From Purshia tridentata (Eukaryota; Streptophyta; Magnoliopsida; Rosales; Rosaceae): a stretch of 64,000 nt of DNA. The stretch lies in NCBI GenBank assembly GCA_003254885.1, contig QANT01009041.1, forward strand, positions 20,179-84,178. The letters are read 5' to 3'. Below the pieces are notes generated by a model. That model did not search any database and was not told the DNA's origin. It saw only the letters and a program-made list of their open reading frames with translations. Of this stretch, positions 36,832 to 49,209 are shown in pieces. Position numbers and translations under genes: made by a program. Numbering within the stretch: position 1 is the first letter of the stretch; every line of letters starts with the position of its first letter.

Positions 36832-38995
36832 ATGATGGAAATACAGAATGAGTTAGCTATCAAGAAACCAAAGAGGTTGACATCTGTTGTATGGAATCAT
36901 TTTGAAAGGGTTAGAAAAGCTGACATATGTTATGCTGTTTGTGTACACTGTAACAAGAAACTCAGTGGATCAAGTAATAGTGGGACCACACATCTGAGAA
37001 ATCATTTAATGCGATGTCTGAAAAGATCTAACTTTGATGTGTCTCAACTACTTGCAGCAAAGAGAAGGAAAAAAGATAATCCCATTGGCCTAGCAAATAT
37101 CAATTGTGATGAAGCACAGAGAACAGATGAATATATTAAGCCAACAATCATAAAGTTCGAGCAGGATCAGAAAAAGGATGAAATTGTTACTATTGCAAGT
37201 GGAAAGTTTGATCAGGACCGTAGTAGGTTTGATCAGGACTGCAGTAGGTTTGATCAGGACCGCAGTAGGTTTGATCTTGCTCGTATGATTATATTACATG
37301 GTTACCCATTGGCCATGGCTGATCATGTTGGATTCAAAGTTTTTGTCAAGAACCTTCAGCCATTCTTTGAGGTTGTGCCAAATAATGATGTTGAGCATTT
37401 CTGTATGGAAATTTATACGAAAGAAAAACATAAAGTGTATGAGATGATAAATAGTTTGCATGGCAGAATTAACCTTTCTGTTGAAATGTGGTCTTCTCCA
37501 GAAGATGTTGAGTACCTGTGTTTGACTGCACACTATATTGACGAGGACTGGAAACTACAGAAGAAGATAATGAATTTTGTCACACTTGAGTCGTCTCATA
37601 CTGAAGACTTGCTTTCAGAAGTAATCATCAAGTGTCTGATGGACTGGGATATTGACAGTAAGTTGTTTGCCTTGACATTTGATGATTGTTCCACTGATGA
37701 TGACATTGTTATAAGAATTAAAGACCGGATCTCCCAAAGCAGGCCTCTTTTGGTTCATGGTCAGTTATTTGATGTTCGCTCTGCTGCACATGTTCTAAAT
37801 TCAATCGTGCAGGATGCTTTGGAAGCACTGAGAGAGGTGATTCAAAAGATTCGAGGAAGTTTCAAACATGTAAGAAGCTCACAAGTGGCACAAGGGAAGT
37901 TCAATGAAATTGCCCAGACAGTTGGAATCAGTAGTCAGAGGAGATTAATTCTTGATTGCCCAGTTCAATGGAATTCAACATACCTTATGCTTGAAACAGC
38001 CTTAGAATACAGGGGTGCATTTTCTCTCCTGCAAGAGCATGACCCTTCCTATACATCAGCTCTAACTGACACAGAATGGGAATGGACGAGTTTTGTTACT
38101 GGATATTTGAAACTTCTCGTTGAAATCACTAATGTCATTTCAGGCAACAAATGTCCAACTGCAAGTATATATTTTCCTGAGGTTTGTGATGTTCACATCC
38201 AGTTAATTGAATGGTGCAAGAGCCCAGACGAGTTTCTTAGTTCTATGGCGTTGAAGATGAAAGCTAAGTTCGATAAGTATTGGAGCAAGTGCAGTTTGGC
38301 TTTGGCTGTAGCAGCAATTTTGGATCCCCGATTCAAGATGAAGTTGGTGGAGTATTACTACTCTCAAATTTATGGTAGTACTGCCCTGGATAGGATCAAG
38401 GAAGTTTCTGATGGCATTAAGGAGCTTTTTGATGCATATTCAATTTGCTCCACGATGGTTGATCAAGGTTCAGCTTTGCCTGGCAGCAGCTTACCTAGTA
38501 CCAGTGGTGATAGTAGGGATAGATTGAAGGGCTTTGACAAATTTCTCTATGAGACTTCTCAGAGCCAAAACGTGATATCGGACTTGGACAAATATTTGGA
38601 GGAACCTGTCTTTCCTCGTAATTGTGATTTCAACATATTAAATTGGTGGAAGGTCCACACGCCAAGGTACCCTATTCTGTCCATGATGGCACGCGATGTT
38701 CTTGGAACTCCTATGTCAACTGTTGCACCAGAATCAGCATTCAGCGTTGGTGGTAGAGTGCTTGATCAAAGTCGGAGCTCACTGAATCCCGATACTCGAC
38801 AGGCTATGATATGCACACAAGATTGGTTGCGGATAGAATTAAAAGGTATGTGCATTACAGTCATTGAATTTTCCTTTGTTTTCAATATGACCTGTATTTA
38901 GCAGTGATCTTATAATAATTACCATTTTCTTTTATGTATCAGATGTCAATTCATTTTCAATCCATTCTGCTAGACCACTTATTGAATCAAGTTAA
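36832..38995 (+). CDS. BED zinc finger / hAT transposase-derived protein (DAYSLEEPER/RICESLEEPER-like)
   Basis: Two coding exons: 36832-38845 and 38943-38995, giving 688 residues. The BED finger is at about residues 15-62 (VVWNHFERV, C37-x2-C40, H58, C62). The central part is an RNase H-like transposase region with RINLSVEMWSSPEDVEYLC, LALAVAAILDPRFKMKLVEY and YWSKCS. The C-terminal hAT dimerisation domain has ILNWWKVHTPRYPILSMMAR, TPMSTVAPESAFSVGGRVLD and SSLNPDTRQAMICTQDWLR. The frame is intact over 2 kb, has an intron near the 3' end and a spliced leader, and shows no terminal inverted repeats that I could find, all of which suggests a domesticated host gene rather than an active element. 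The segment usually read as TRWNSTY is VQWNSTY here. The second ATG (36835) could also serve as start. Function is unknown beyond probable DNA binding. Confidence 0.85.
37207..37269 (+). repeat. In-frame minisatellite, 3 x 21 bp
   Basis: Three consecutive copies encoding FDQDRSR, FDQDCSR and FDQDRSR, within the linker between the BED finger and the transposase core of the hAT-derived protein. A fourth partial unit (FDLAR) follows. Confidence 0.9.
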
Positions 38996-40292
38996 TTTTC
39001 AAATGGTATGTTTTTGTTACATTTGTTCTGTTTCCCCCTATTTATTTCGCTAATTATACACGTATAAAATGACTTAACTTATGGTGTGATCTTGTCATGC
39101 AAGGCTGATGGATTCGCAATTGGCTTTATCCATGGTGTGCAATTGCTGTTGACACACTGGCTATATTCTTGAAGTTGGTTTGGGCAATGAACCTCAACTC
39201 TTTCCCCATGTCCAGCGGCGGAACATAGAAGGGACTGGGCCAATGGGTCCAGCATATATGTCACTTGTAAAAATATGTTATCTTCTCTTCTATTCTTCTC
39301 ATGAACATTACATAGTTCTTTCTTTGTTTTTCCTTTTCGTTTTTTCTTTTTGTCATGTGTGGCCGCTTTGATATTGGGTCACATGTAAATTTGATGAGGC
39401 CACTAATGAAATCATCTTATCAGTGTCCAATCTGTTTTTGCAATAAGTTAATGGATAGCCTCCTAGTCCCCGCCAAATTAACAAACAGCCCCTTATGTTT
39501 AGGAGATTCTGAACCAGAGAACTGGATTCCAAAACAATTAATCGTGCCTTTCTTTTCTTGTGCATGTACTACTCCAATCTCAATGCACCACCATGTGGTG
39601 ATTTTCCCTACAATTACAAGGTAGGCCCACTTTTGTCTCCAACTAGGCTACCCCACGTTCCAAACTTCTTGTGAATTTGTATTTATGATAAGCGAAATAG
39701 TTTCATTACCTTTTCATATAGACTACTTTTTGAGCTGTATATGAGCTATTGGGCTGTTGGTATTGTTCTACCCATTAGGTTCCTATCAACTGATTAGGTC
39801 ATTTGAATGGTCTAAATTTGTCAAGAGCTGTTGTGGATATCGAATCTTCAAAATGGTGATAATGCTATGCACACCTCCAAAGGATTATGGAGGATTGAGA
39901 CATTAATATTAAATAAGAGAAGGTTCTTAGTTCTTAGTATTAATGCAGTCTCTATCAGCAGTACCCCACCTACCAAACATTGGTGGTACGTACGTTACTG
40001 CAGCTAATACTTTAGTTTATTGGATTACTCGGAAAAAAGTTACTCTACCTACCTTATAAAGTAGCTCAGGCTTGCTCAGCATGCATATATATATAATTAC
40101 TAATTGAACAAGAAAACCAAAATTAAGAACAAGATGATATTAATGATGATGACCACGACTGAGAATAGAAGAGAAGAAATGAATTATAAGCATCGGCGGT
40201 TCTATGTTTGATGTAATTCTTAAAAGAGAATGAGATAAACAACTTGTTGAATTTTGTGCGAAAATTTATTCGTTATTTTCTTTGTTTTTCTC

Positions 40293-40300
40293 AGAGAGAG

Positions 40301-40332
<32 letters not shown>
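40293..40332. repeat. Microsatellite (AG)6(AT)14
   Basis: AG dinucleotides from 40293 to 40304 continue directly as AT dinucleotides to 40332. Confidence 0.95.
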
Positions 40333-40335
<3 letters not shown>

Positions 40336-40553
40336 TTAATATGGTCGAAAATATGTTTCCCATGCAATTGAGTATAGAAAGAAAATTATTGTCATATCGA
40401 AGAATCTTTTTACATATCAATAGGATAAGATTGCGATTTTTCTTTGCATCATAGGAATAGACAGTTTGATTGATGATGATAATATGGCCATATTATGTGT
40501 ATAAGTATATATCGTAAATGTCTGCATCAATTGCATGCATGCACTGCGCGCTT

Positions 40554-40790
40554 TCTAATTTGATACGACAAGGGAATCCAGAAAAGCTGAAGCCATCGCA
40601 CCAATTCTGTCTTACGGTCTTAAACTCTTACCCTGCTTTCTTGAATATTGACAGTTGATGTGAATATTTAAATCTAATTTGATACGACAAGGGAATCCAG
40701 AAAAGCTGAAACCATCGCACCAATTCTGTCTTACGGTCTTAAACTCTTACCCTGTTTTCTTGAATATTGACAGTTGATGTGAATATTTAA
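40554..40790. repeat. Tandem duplication, 2 x about 119 bp
   Basis: Unit 1 is 40554-40672 and unit 2 is 40673-40790. Both begin TCTAATTTGATACGACAAGG and end near GTGAATATTTAA. Only two substitutions were seen (GAAGCC/GAAACC and CTGCTTTC/CTGTTTTC), implying a recent event. Confidence 0.95.
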
Positions 40791-43445
40791 TGTTTTATGT
40801 ACCTTAATATAATTTATATGTACAAAATTTAGAATCCTCGATGATTTAGAGAGTCGAGACAATTGCCTCATCACACTTTTCTCTCTCGTTTCGCTCATCT
40901 ATCTTATTTTTATCTCTTTTGAGTTTTGACTATAAATAAAATTAAAATAAAAAGCCAAAACCTTTATCAAGCAGACATGTTACTCCTCAAAAGCATAACT
41001 AGGTGTTCTCCAACACCTAGTTATATAAAATTGACGGATGCAACACTACAAAGTATAGAAGAGAACATTTTTTGATAGATATATGTAATAGTTTTTGTGG
41101 TTGTATTGGAGTTGACTTTCCATTGTAGCAAAAGGATTTTTGTAGTGAGCGTTTCAAAAAGTTCACGATATAAAATAAAAAAACTGTAAGAATTAATTTA
41201 AGAACACTACCGAAAGTTGACATGTGCTGCTAACATATGTCAAGAAAATGCATGAGTTAATAATTCGGGGTAGGAATGATTGTGTGTGTGTAAGAGAGGT
41301 GATACACATACACCGCCAATGGCGGAAAAAAAAGGAGCAAAATAAAAGCAATTCTGCAGATTCTGCACTGCAATTAAGCATTTTCTTTGGAATCCCAAAA
41401 GTTGGTGGAGGTCTGATGGCGAAAGTGAAGTGATCGACATACTTTTCCACAAAGCCAAGCAGCTGGACCAAGTCTGCTTAAATTTATGTAGCCGTCAGGA
41501 AAAGAAGAGAAAACCAAAGTGGGTCCAACTAAATGTGTAAGCTCACGTGAAAGCCAAATAATTAATTAAACAAGTTCATACAGAAATATATATAAAGGCA
41601 TATATAAAGGTAAGATTATATATGTTGCTTTGGATGCTGTCATCGCCATGTCCATATAAATATATAATCATATATATTGGTGAAGAATCAATATAGATCC
41701 TAGCACAGAGAGCAGACAGTTCAACAGAATAAGTCTGTTATTTTTATGTTGTTTATTTGGTCACCATGCATTGTTTATCTTTTGTGGTCAGTGGTCACAA
41801 AGTAGTGGTAGAAAGATCGAGAAAGTAATTGCACAAAGATATATATCACTTTCTTGATTTTACTTTTCCACTCGTATTTATATATTTGTTAAATTAAGTA
41901 TATTTTTTCTTCTTCTTCTTTTCAGAGTATTATTTTCTTCCAGATCATCTTTCGATGCTAATGTCCATGAGTATTAGGGCCTAGCTAATAGCTTCAGTTT
42001 TTAGGATGAATTTTCAAATATGATATTAGATTTGTCTATGTGTTTTTTGGATGAAGATTTGTCTCTGTGTATGAGCACTTAAAAGAGAGGTCCCGCATAA
42101 GGAGTATTGTGCGCTATTCCCATGCTTGTAAGTGTGATAAGGTCAAAATTACTAGTGGGGATAAATTTTAAAATTACACCTATTAAATTTTAAGTTCAAA
42201 TTTCATCTCAAAACAAAATAAATTTTATAAAATGAAAGAAACCCAAAATAATCGAACCGTCGATTAATTTGATAGGCCGCCTAGCCTAGTAGCCCATCCA
42301 TTGACTCTTAAGACTTTGTTTGATTGTTAAGATTGAATTGGAGAGGATAAATGATAAATTCATATGTATTTGAGGAAAAAATTTCTAACTTATCCCTTGC
42401 AATCTCCTCAAAATGGTGGAGATTAGCAATAATGAAATTCCCCTTATGCCTAAGTCATTTTCTTCCCATTTTATTTTTTCAAGTTAGAAAATATTTTTCA
42501 TCTTCTTTCTTAAATACGCATAAATATTGTCATTATCTTTTTCAATCTACTCATAAACACTAAAGAGGCCTAAACTACAAGACCCTTGGAAAGAGCCAAG
42601 ACTAAGCTTAGTTAAGATAGGATGAGCTAGCCCATTACACCATTAGGATCTAAAAAGCCTAGAGAAGGGTAATGCTTGGTCTGTCCTTTTCACATTTCAT
42701 TCACCTTTTTGAGAGATAAGTAGTGGTGGGTATGAAAATCGAAAAACCGACGAAAGCAAAAAAAAAAAAANAAAAAAAAAGTTACTTTTTTAACAAAAAA
42801 GAATTGAACCGACCATTCCTTAAGGTCGGTTCATTTATGATCTTTAGTAAATCGGAGAAACCGAACCAAACCAAAGGTATACTTATCTCTTCTAAACTGC
42901 TCCATTTTAGACCACCTAACTCCCGAACTGAATTGAACCGAACCCACATCTAAAGATAAGTTCAAATGAGAGATTATTTCATTCTTTAAAATTAGACAAC
43001 TCGCAGTTTTATTTTATTAATGTAATGTTAACTATTGCATATGGTACTAGTAGTCATGAGTGACGATGCTACGGTATTTCGTAAGGTAGCCCATACAGAT
43101 GCTGACGATTCTTCTAAATAAAAGCTTGTGTAGTTTTCCTTAAAATAAAAATTGAAACATTTCATTAATATAAAGTCTGGAAAGAGATTTTTAACATTTT
43201 ATTAACAAACAATGCGTGGTGGTCGTCATCAATCATCATCCAATTAAAAAACCAGCAAAAAAACTAAAAAGAAGAAAGCATCCCTAATTTTCTTTTTTCT
43301 TTTGCGGAAAATTAAAGAGATTCAAAATAAACGAAGGGGAACAAATTCCCTCCAAATGATTGGGTCGATTGGCCTCGAAGCAAAGTTCTCTTCTCCCCCC
43401 GCCATAAAGTCTTTCTGACGCTACCACTGTCTGCCAATTACTCCC

Positions 43446-43589
43446 TATATATTCCCCTACTTTTCCTTCCCTCACTTCTTAATCATAACACACACACACT
43501 CTCTCTCTCTCTCGATCGTTCGCTGGCAATTAGACGAAGAAGGAGCTTCAGTGTTCGTCAAAAACTCGAGCTGGTTCTTCAAGCTAAAG
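43446..43589 (+). promoter_or_regulatory. Probable distal TATA box and non-coding first exon of TPS1
   Basis: TATATAT at 43446-43452 is followed by an AC/CT-rich leader (43485-43514) and a short GC-balanced stretch ending AAGCTAAAG before the donor GTAAGCC at 43590. No coding frame continues from here, so it looks like a 5' UTR exon. TPS1 is the next plus-strand gene, which would make the leader intron about 6.5-7.3 kb. Linking the two is inference. Confidence 0.4.
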
Positions 43590-46330
43590 GTAAGCCTCTC
43601 TCTCTCTCTCTCTGTGCGTCTAAATTAGATTCACACACCTCTCTCTCTATAGATATATATGTATATATGTTAGATAGAGCCTAGAGGATCTTGATTTATG
43701 TTTAATCTGAGTGTTTGCGAATCGCGAGTGCTCCGATTGATTATCTAAACCGAATGATAATCAACTTCTATACTTTTGCTTTATTAGATTTTTCAATTTT
43801 TAGGAAATGTGATAGATTATAGGAGTAGCTTCACCTTAATTTCAAGAAATCTATCAGCGATCGCAAGTTCATAACTATGACATCCAAAATAGCCAAACGC
43901 ACATCCAAGAGAAGAAAAATATGCAGGAAAAATGAAAGAAAATATGAGAATGGCTGAAAAAAATCTAAGAGAGAATGGATAATTTTCTGTTTCTCATTAA
44001 CTAGCTTTCTCACACACTTTACATTCTGAAGCTACAATCAGTTACTCAATGAATCCCTTTACAGGCTGTTAAACTAACTTTAGTTAGATCGGTTACATTT
44101 CTGTTAGAGAGGTTAGTAAGAGCTGTCAGTTCTGTCCACCTCCACCTCAGCCGTGATTTTCTATGATTTACTAGCTCTTCTAGTTTCAAAATGCGTATCT
44201 GACTGTTGCTCTGCTACTAATTAATTACTCTGGTTCTAATTAAATGTCTTGATGATGTGCTTAATTTGTAATTCTTGTTCAGTACCTAGAATTTAGAAAT
44301 CGTTAACGGATGCTAGAATCGGTAAAATAATCTACCACTAAATTGATTTATAAGATATAAAATTAGTAATATAGTATATATGTGGTAGATGATTATTGAA
44401 ATTTGAAACTAGGTAGGGTCCTATATTGGTTGTTTAAATTTTACTTCTAAAATGGATGCATATGGAAGAAACTGTAGGTATTACAAGTTATGTTATTGAT
44501 GTTTTAATATAATGGTCTGCTAAAGAACATCTCTGGAATGTCGGAAAAATTGGCTTTTGTGGTTGTTGTTTCTCCTTCTCTTCTGGATTATATATGTACC
44601 TTGTATGGTGTACATGTTTAGTTTGGTCATATTAAAAATAGTATTCACTCTCAATTTTCTGCTTTTTTGTGCAACTATAATGTTGACAATGTTCTTAAAT
44701 ATATTAGAATTGATTTCTCCACTGAACACACTGCATTCTCAACCTGATGTAGCATTTTTTGTCCTTCCACCTGAGTTTAAGCTCTAGAATGGAGTCTAGA
44801 GCTAGGCAGATCCTTGTTTCAGCCTTGCTTTATTAATGTTCAAACTTGTTATTGATGATTGATTAACTGAGTTTTTCCTGTTTCTTGTTTGATTAATGAG
44901 GTCTAGTAATGAGGGTAGATAGTACACACAGGATGAAATTGTTATTTACTAAAGGATTAGGATAAAGGAAGCTTGAGGTTTCCAGCTAGGGGGTGGGGTT
45001 CACAAATCACAAAGCCACGTTTTTCCCTAAGATGCATTATGAATTGTAATGGGTTTCTCCCCAATTTACCTTTGCTGTATTATAATTAATCTTTAGGATA
45101 GGAAGGCTTTTGTGTAACCAAAAGAAGAAATTAAACTGAAGTTTGGTTTCTTGGATCTTCCCAAGCCTATTGTTTTTTTGTAAGTGGAGCACGTTTCTTG
45201 AGACAAAATATTTAGAGAGTTCAAATATTTTACAGCTGGTCCTGATGAGATTCCACAAGCAATTCACCATGAACTCAAATTTTTTACTTGACTGTCCAAA
45301 ATAGGACCCACCTGCCAACCCTTGCATCATTGCATGAGTGACAAATTTATGCGTTACAGCAAATTCCCAGGTTGGGTAGTACGTAGTAGTCTTCACGGGT
45401 TTTAACACCACTGGGAGTAGATTAAATCCTTTATATCTGAGCACAGCAATAATACCAAGTCCACTAGCCTGTGTATGGCAGAGAAAACAACACTGCTGCT
45501 GCATGCGCATCATATGATTTTCTTGCAATTTCATTGGTCTATTCGTCCATTTGGTCACCTGTTTATGGTCCTTCGTCATGTCCTTTTTTCTTTTCCTTAG
45601 CTTTTTCATAAAAGGCTAGAGAGGACCAGTGTCTTTGTGATTCATTAGATATCCAACACGATATTTGAAAAGTTCAGTGGCATTGTTGAAAACCAAAATA
45701 AACAAGTGGATGAAGGTTAGTCTTCTTTCTCTTGGATTTCCGGTACCTATATTTTATGCATGGTTAATTACCACTGCTGCCTTTTTATGTTCTTATTTCT
45801 CATTTTCTTGATTTTAAATTCCACTTTGATTGTCTCTGTCACTCTCTTTTTCGTTCTCTCTCTTACCCCCACCCTTTTTCCTGTTGGTGTTTTGGACATT
45901 CTTTGCGCAACACATTGTTGAATCAATTTTTAATTTGGTCAACAATTGCATCCTTTCGGGGACCCTTGTTACACAAATCTGACTTTGTTTTTTCACCATC
46001 ATTGGTGGAATGTTAAATTTCTTATAGAGGTCCTTAGTTTACCCACAAACCGTGGAAGTTGGAATCGAAAAATGGTGGTAAAGTTCACATACACCGTATA
46101 TAGACGCTTAATTAGTGATCTGAATGTGAAAATGTATCAATATATAAATCTTTAGTTGATTATAAAATTAAAATAAACTCTTTAGTGTTTTTACCTAAAC
46201 TCCAAACGAACTTTAAATATGCCCCCAGAAGGGGACTTTAGATAGTGAATTAGTGTAATGGAGCAAAAACACATTTCGAATTGAGAGATTCTTGATCACT
46301 ATTTGCTAGGATACAAGTGAATCACGAAAG

Positions 46331-46493
46331 CTAGGTGGTCCTTTTCATTCCTAGCGGTATAGCTTGTGCCTCTAGAACTTACACTTATAATCATGAATCA
46401 CGCACCTTGTCAAATCACTTGACTAGGTGGTCCTTTTCATTCCTAGCGGTATAGCTTAATAATCATGAATCACGCACCTTGTCAAATCACTTG
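46331..46493. repeat. Imperfect tandem duplication
   Basis: Copy 1 (46331-46422) and copy 2 (46423-46493) share CTAGGTGGTCCTTTTCATTC and AATCATGAATCACGCACC. Copy 2 lacks about 21-22 bases in the middle. Confidence 0.9.
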
Positions 46494-48420
46494 TTCATTT
46501 ATTAGCCTATGCTTCTGGTCCAATTCTCAGACATTTGGTCCATAGGTTAAAAAAGCATACATAGACTTCCAAAATACATATATACAACAAGAATCGCACT
46601 TATCCTCGAAAGAAGAAATAGAAATAGAAAAAGGTAGACCCATGGGTAAGATGAATCGGTACCTTTTCATTGTTTGTGCTTTGTCACAAATTAAAATGTT
46701 AACAAGTCACTTTCCATGACCAACTGAAGGTTAGGTACCGAAAACTTTTGGTGTCTCCTTTTTTAATTTTTTGGGTAAACAAAATAGGATGATACCATGC
46801 ATTGCCAATTTGTCCAAAGCTAAAAATGATGGCCTTTTAAGAATAAGTGCTTTTAGCTTCCCTTTGATTAGAGCAGGAGGCTGAGCATTATATATTAATG
46901 CCACCATTCTTCTGAGTCCAGTCAAAAAAGCCCTTTCCGCCGGTGTTTAGTCTTTCACTCTTTTGCTTAATGATGCTGTCGGTAAACTTTACGTGCATCG
47001 ACTTTTTGGCTTTATAACATGTATGTATGTTCTAGCTTCATTAGTAATTTCTTGGACTAAATTGCTCCATGTGTTCAAACTTAATTATGCGTGGAGCATG
47101 TGTGTTGGCCCATGCCAAACAGATGGACTGCGTTGTTGGTCATACTGTAGTGTGGACCATGTTCTGTCTAGGAAAATGGAAAATTGCATCAATTAACACT
47201 TTAATCAACCACGTTTTTGACATTATAAATAAGTTTCTCTAGCGGTGACTGGAGTCTAAGTGTCAAAGTTGTTCTTTTCTTTCTTTTTCTCTTTTTTTTT
47301 TAATTCAAATTCAGAAGTGTAAAGGGTTGCTTTTATTTTCGGTTAACTAAATTCATTCGAATTCACTTTCTTTCTTTTCTCTCTTTGTTGGTCTTCAGTA
47401 ATATGATCTTTATATCTGCTGTTTGTCCTTACAAGGAAAAGAAAAAAATGCAGTGTAGGATCAGATTTTTACTATAAGCACATCTTAATTGTCATATAAT
47501 ATGATTAATTTAATATTTACTCAAAGTTGATTGATTAACTTTATAATATGTTGCTTGCTGATTTGGATGTTTCCCAATAACTTATGAGTGGATAAAAATA
47601 AAATCTCTGTAGTGTGGCCATTTTCGCATCCAATATCTTCTAGGTAATCCCTACATTTGGTTGGGTAACTAGGGATTGAGCAATGGAAGGAATTTGTTTT
47701 CTTTTAAGCATGAATTATGGGAATTCGAAGATGCAGGAAACTTGTTTTTTTGTTCTGCATGAAAATTAGGATTCCTTCTAATTGGTATGATGGTTTTCCT
47801 TTCTCTTTAAATCTGCTTTTAAGAAGGTATGGAAAACGATAAATATTAAGATTTTACAGATATTAGTAAGATTTATTTATGTGTATATATATATATATAT
47901 AGGTAGATGCTGTGGGATATTTAATAGATGCTTGGAATGGTTTTTTGTCAAATGTCATGGATCAGTCATCAGTGTATCAAATGTACGTCCAGCATTTTAG
48001 GAGGTTCGTCATGTCGCTAGCAATATTTTGTGATGTGCTTTGTCATCCATGTCAATTGTGGTATAAAATTAAAAAAAGTTCACAATCATGATGGATAGTT
48101 CCTAAGGACTCGGACAAGACGAGCTGTACGAACTATTATAATTTAAACAGGTGACTGCTGCATTTGCCATGCATGATGTTCAGAAGTGCTAGACAAATTA
48201 TTTATAAAAAATTCATCAATATATTAATTAATGCCTGGGTAGGAGTCCATATGTTCTTTGTTTTACTTAATTTTTTGGTCAACTAAAAATGTCACGGGGC
48301 CAAATGACCACCACAACTAAGCACCAAAGTACTTGTACCGACTTTCAAGTCCCCGTCATTTCTTTATTATTTTGGTTCCACAGATTAAGCCTCATATTGG
48401 TTATGACAGAAGTTATACAA

Positions 48421-48943
48421 ACACATTTGGTTATTTTGCTATTGACTTTACTGAATGAAAAATATTTGGGTCACCCCTTGGTCCACCCCACCCCTCGATT
48501 TTATAATTTTGACAATGTTGACGCATAATCGGAACCGTTCATATTTTAGATCACCTATTATAGATCATCTATGCAAAAAATCAACTTAATCGGAAATCAT
48601 TTGGTTATATAATTGTTGTCAATTAAAGAGAAAATGAATGGTTCCGAATTAAAGAGTGATTTTTTGACTAAACCGTTGATTTTTTCTATTTAATTGACAA
48701 CAATTCTATAATCAAATGATTTCCGATTGAGTTGATTTTTTACATAGATGATCTATAATAGGTGATCTAAAATATGAACGGTTCCGATTATGCGTTAATA
48801 TTGTCGAAATTATAAAATCGAGGGGTGGGGTGGACCTTGAGGTCACCCCTTGGGGTGACCAGAAAATTGTTCCCAGTGGTTGAGCCTTGCCTCCTACCTG
48901 AGGTTGTACACATTTGGTTATTTTGCTATTGACTTTACTGAAT
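48421..48943. repeat. 36-bp direct repeat flanking MITE copy 2
   Basis: A perfect 36-bp repeat starting ACACATTTGGTTATTTTGCT lies at 48421-48456 and 48908-48943. The left copy ends exactly where the MITE begins. Between the MITE and the right copy is a 39-bp filler (48873-48911) that is identical to 49171-49209. Confidence 0.9.
48457..48873. mobile_element. MITE copy 2 (same family as 2668-3098), without target duplication
   Basis: About 417 bp, closely similar along its whole length to the copy in the first TBL gene, including the palindromic arms and ends (GAAAAATATTTGGGTCACC on the left, CCAGAAAATTGTTCC on the right). The left end has lost about 14 bases after CCCCTTGG. No 9-bp target duplication flanks it. 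Confidence 0.85.
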
Positions 48944-49170
48944 TGTTTTGGAATAACTTAACTAGAGTATCCGTTTACATAGAATCCGAAAAACTTTGGA
49001 AATTTATGTGGACTGCTGTAAGCAGGAATATTACATTTTCATCTGACGGACACCTTTTCGAGGAAATTAAGAGTTTTTGGTTGGTTGTTTTCTAATTTTA
49101 GTTGCCATTTTGTTCACTTGCCAACTTTGCTCTACGTAATAGGTGTGAATGGAGTTGGGATGGTATGGCT

Positions 49171-49209
49171 CCAGTGGTTGAGCCTTGCCTCCTACCTGAG
49201 GTTGTACAC
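49171..49209. repeat. 39-bp source or sister copy of the filler next to MITE copy 2
   Basis: Begins CCAGTGGTTGAGCCTTGCCT and ends GTTGTACAC, identical to 48873-48911. Here it continues into TTTAATAAATTTCATTCTC and an A-rich tail. Confidence 0.9.

Larger units (their letters stand above)
38996..43445. other. Intergenic region between hAT gene and TPS1 leader
   Basis: About 4.4 kb, AT-rich. The first few hundred bases are probably hAT-gene 3' UTR. Contents seen: an (AG)n(AT)n microsatellite (40293-40332), a 119-bp tandem duplication (40554-40790) and an ambiguous base at 42771 inside an A run, likely an assembly uncertainty. No gene was recognised. Confidence 0.5.

Noticed and set aside
38846-38901. 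Unspliced C terminus of the hAT-derived protein
   Set aside because: Reading through gives a hydrophobic tail after a clear GTATGT donor; splicing to 38943 gives a short polar tail and a stop.
43840-44160. Possible solo LTR
   Set aside because: The motif-rich stretch (GTTAG, CAGTT, TCTCATTAACTAG) looks LTR-like, but I could not find TG...CA ends with a target duplication.
45037-45609. 190-codon minus-strand open frame
   Set aside because: Composition is unremarkable, no domain or family motif is visible, and there are no flanking splice or promoter signals; most likely chance.
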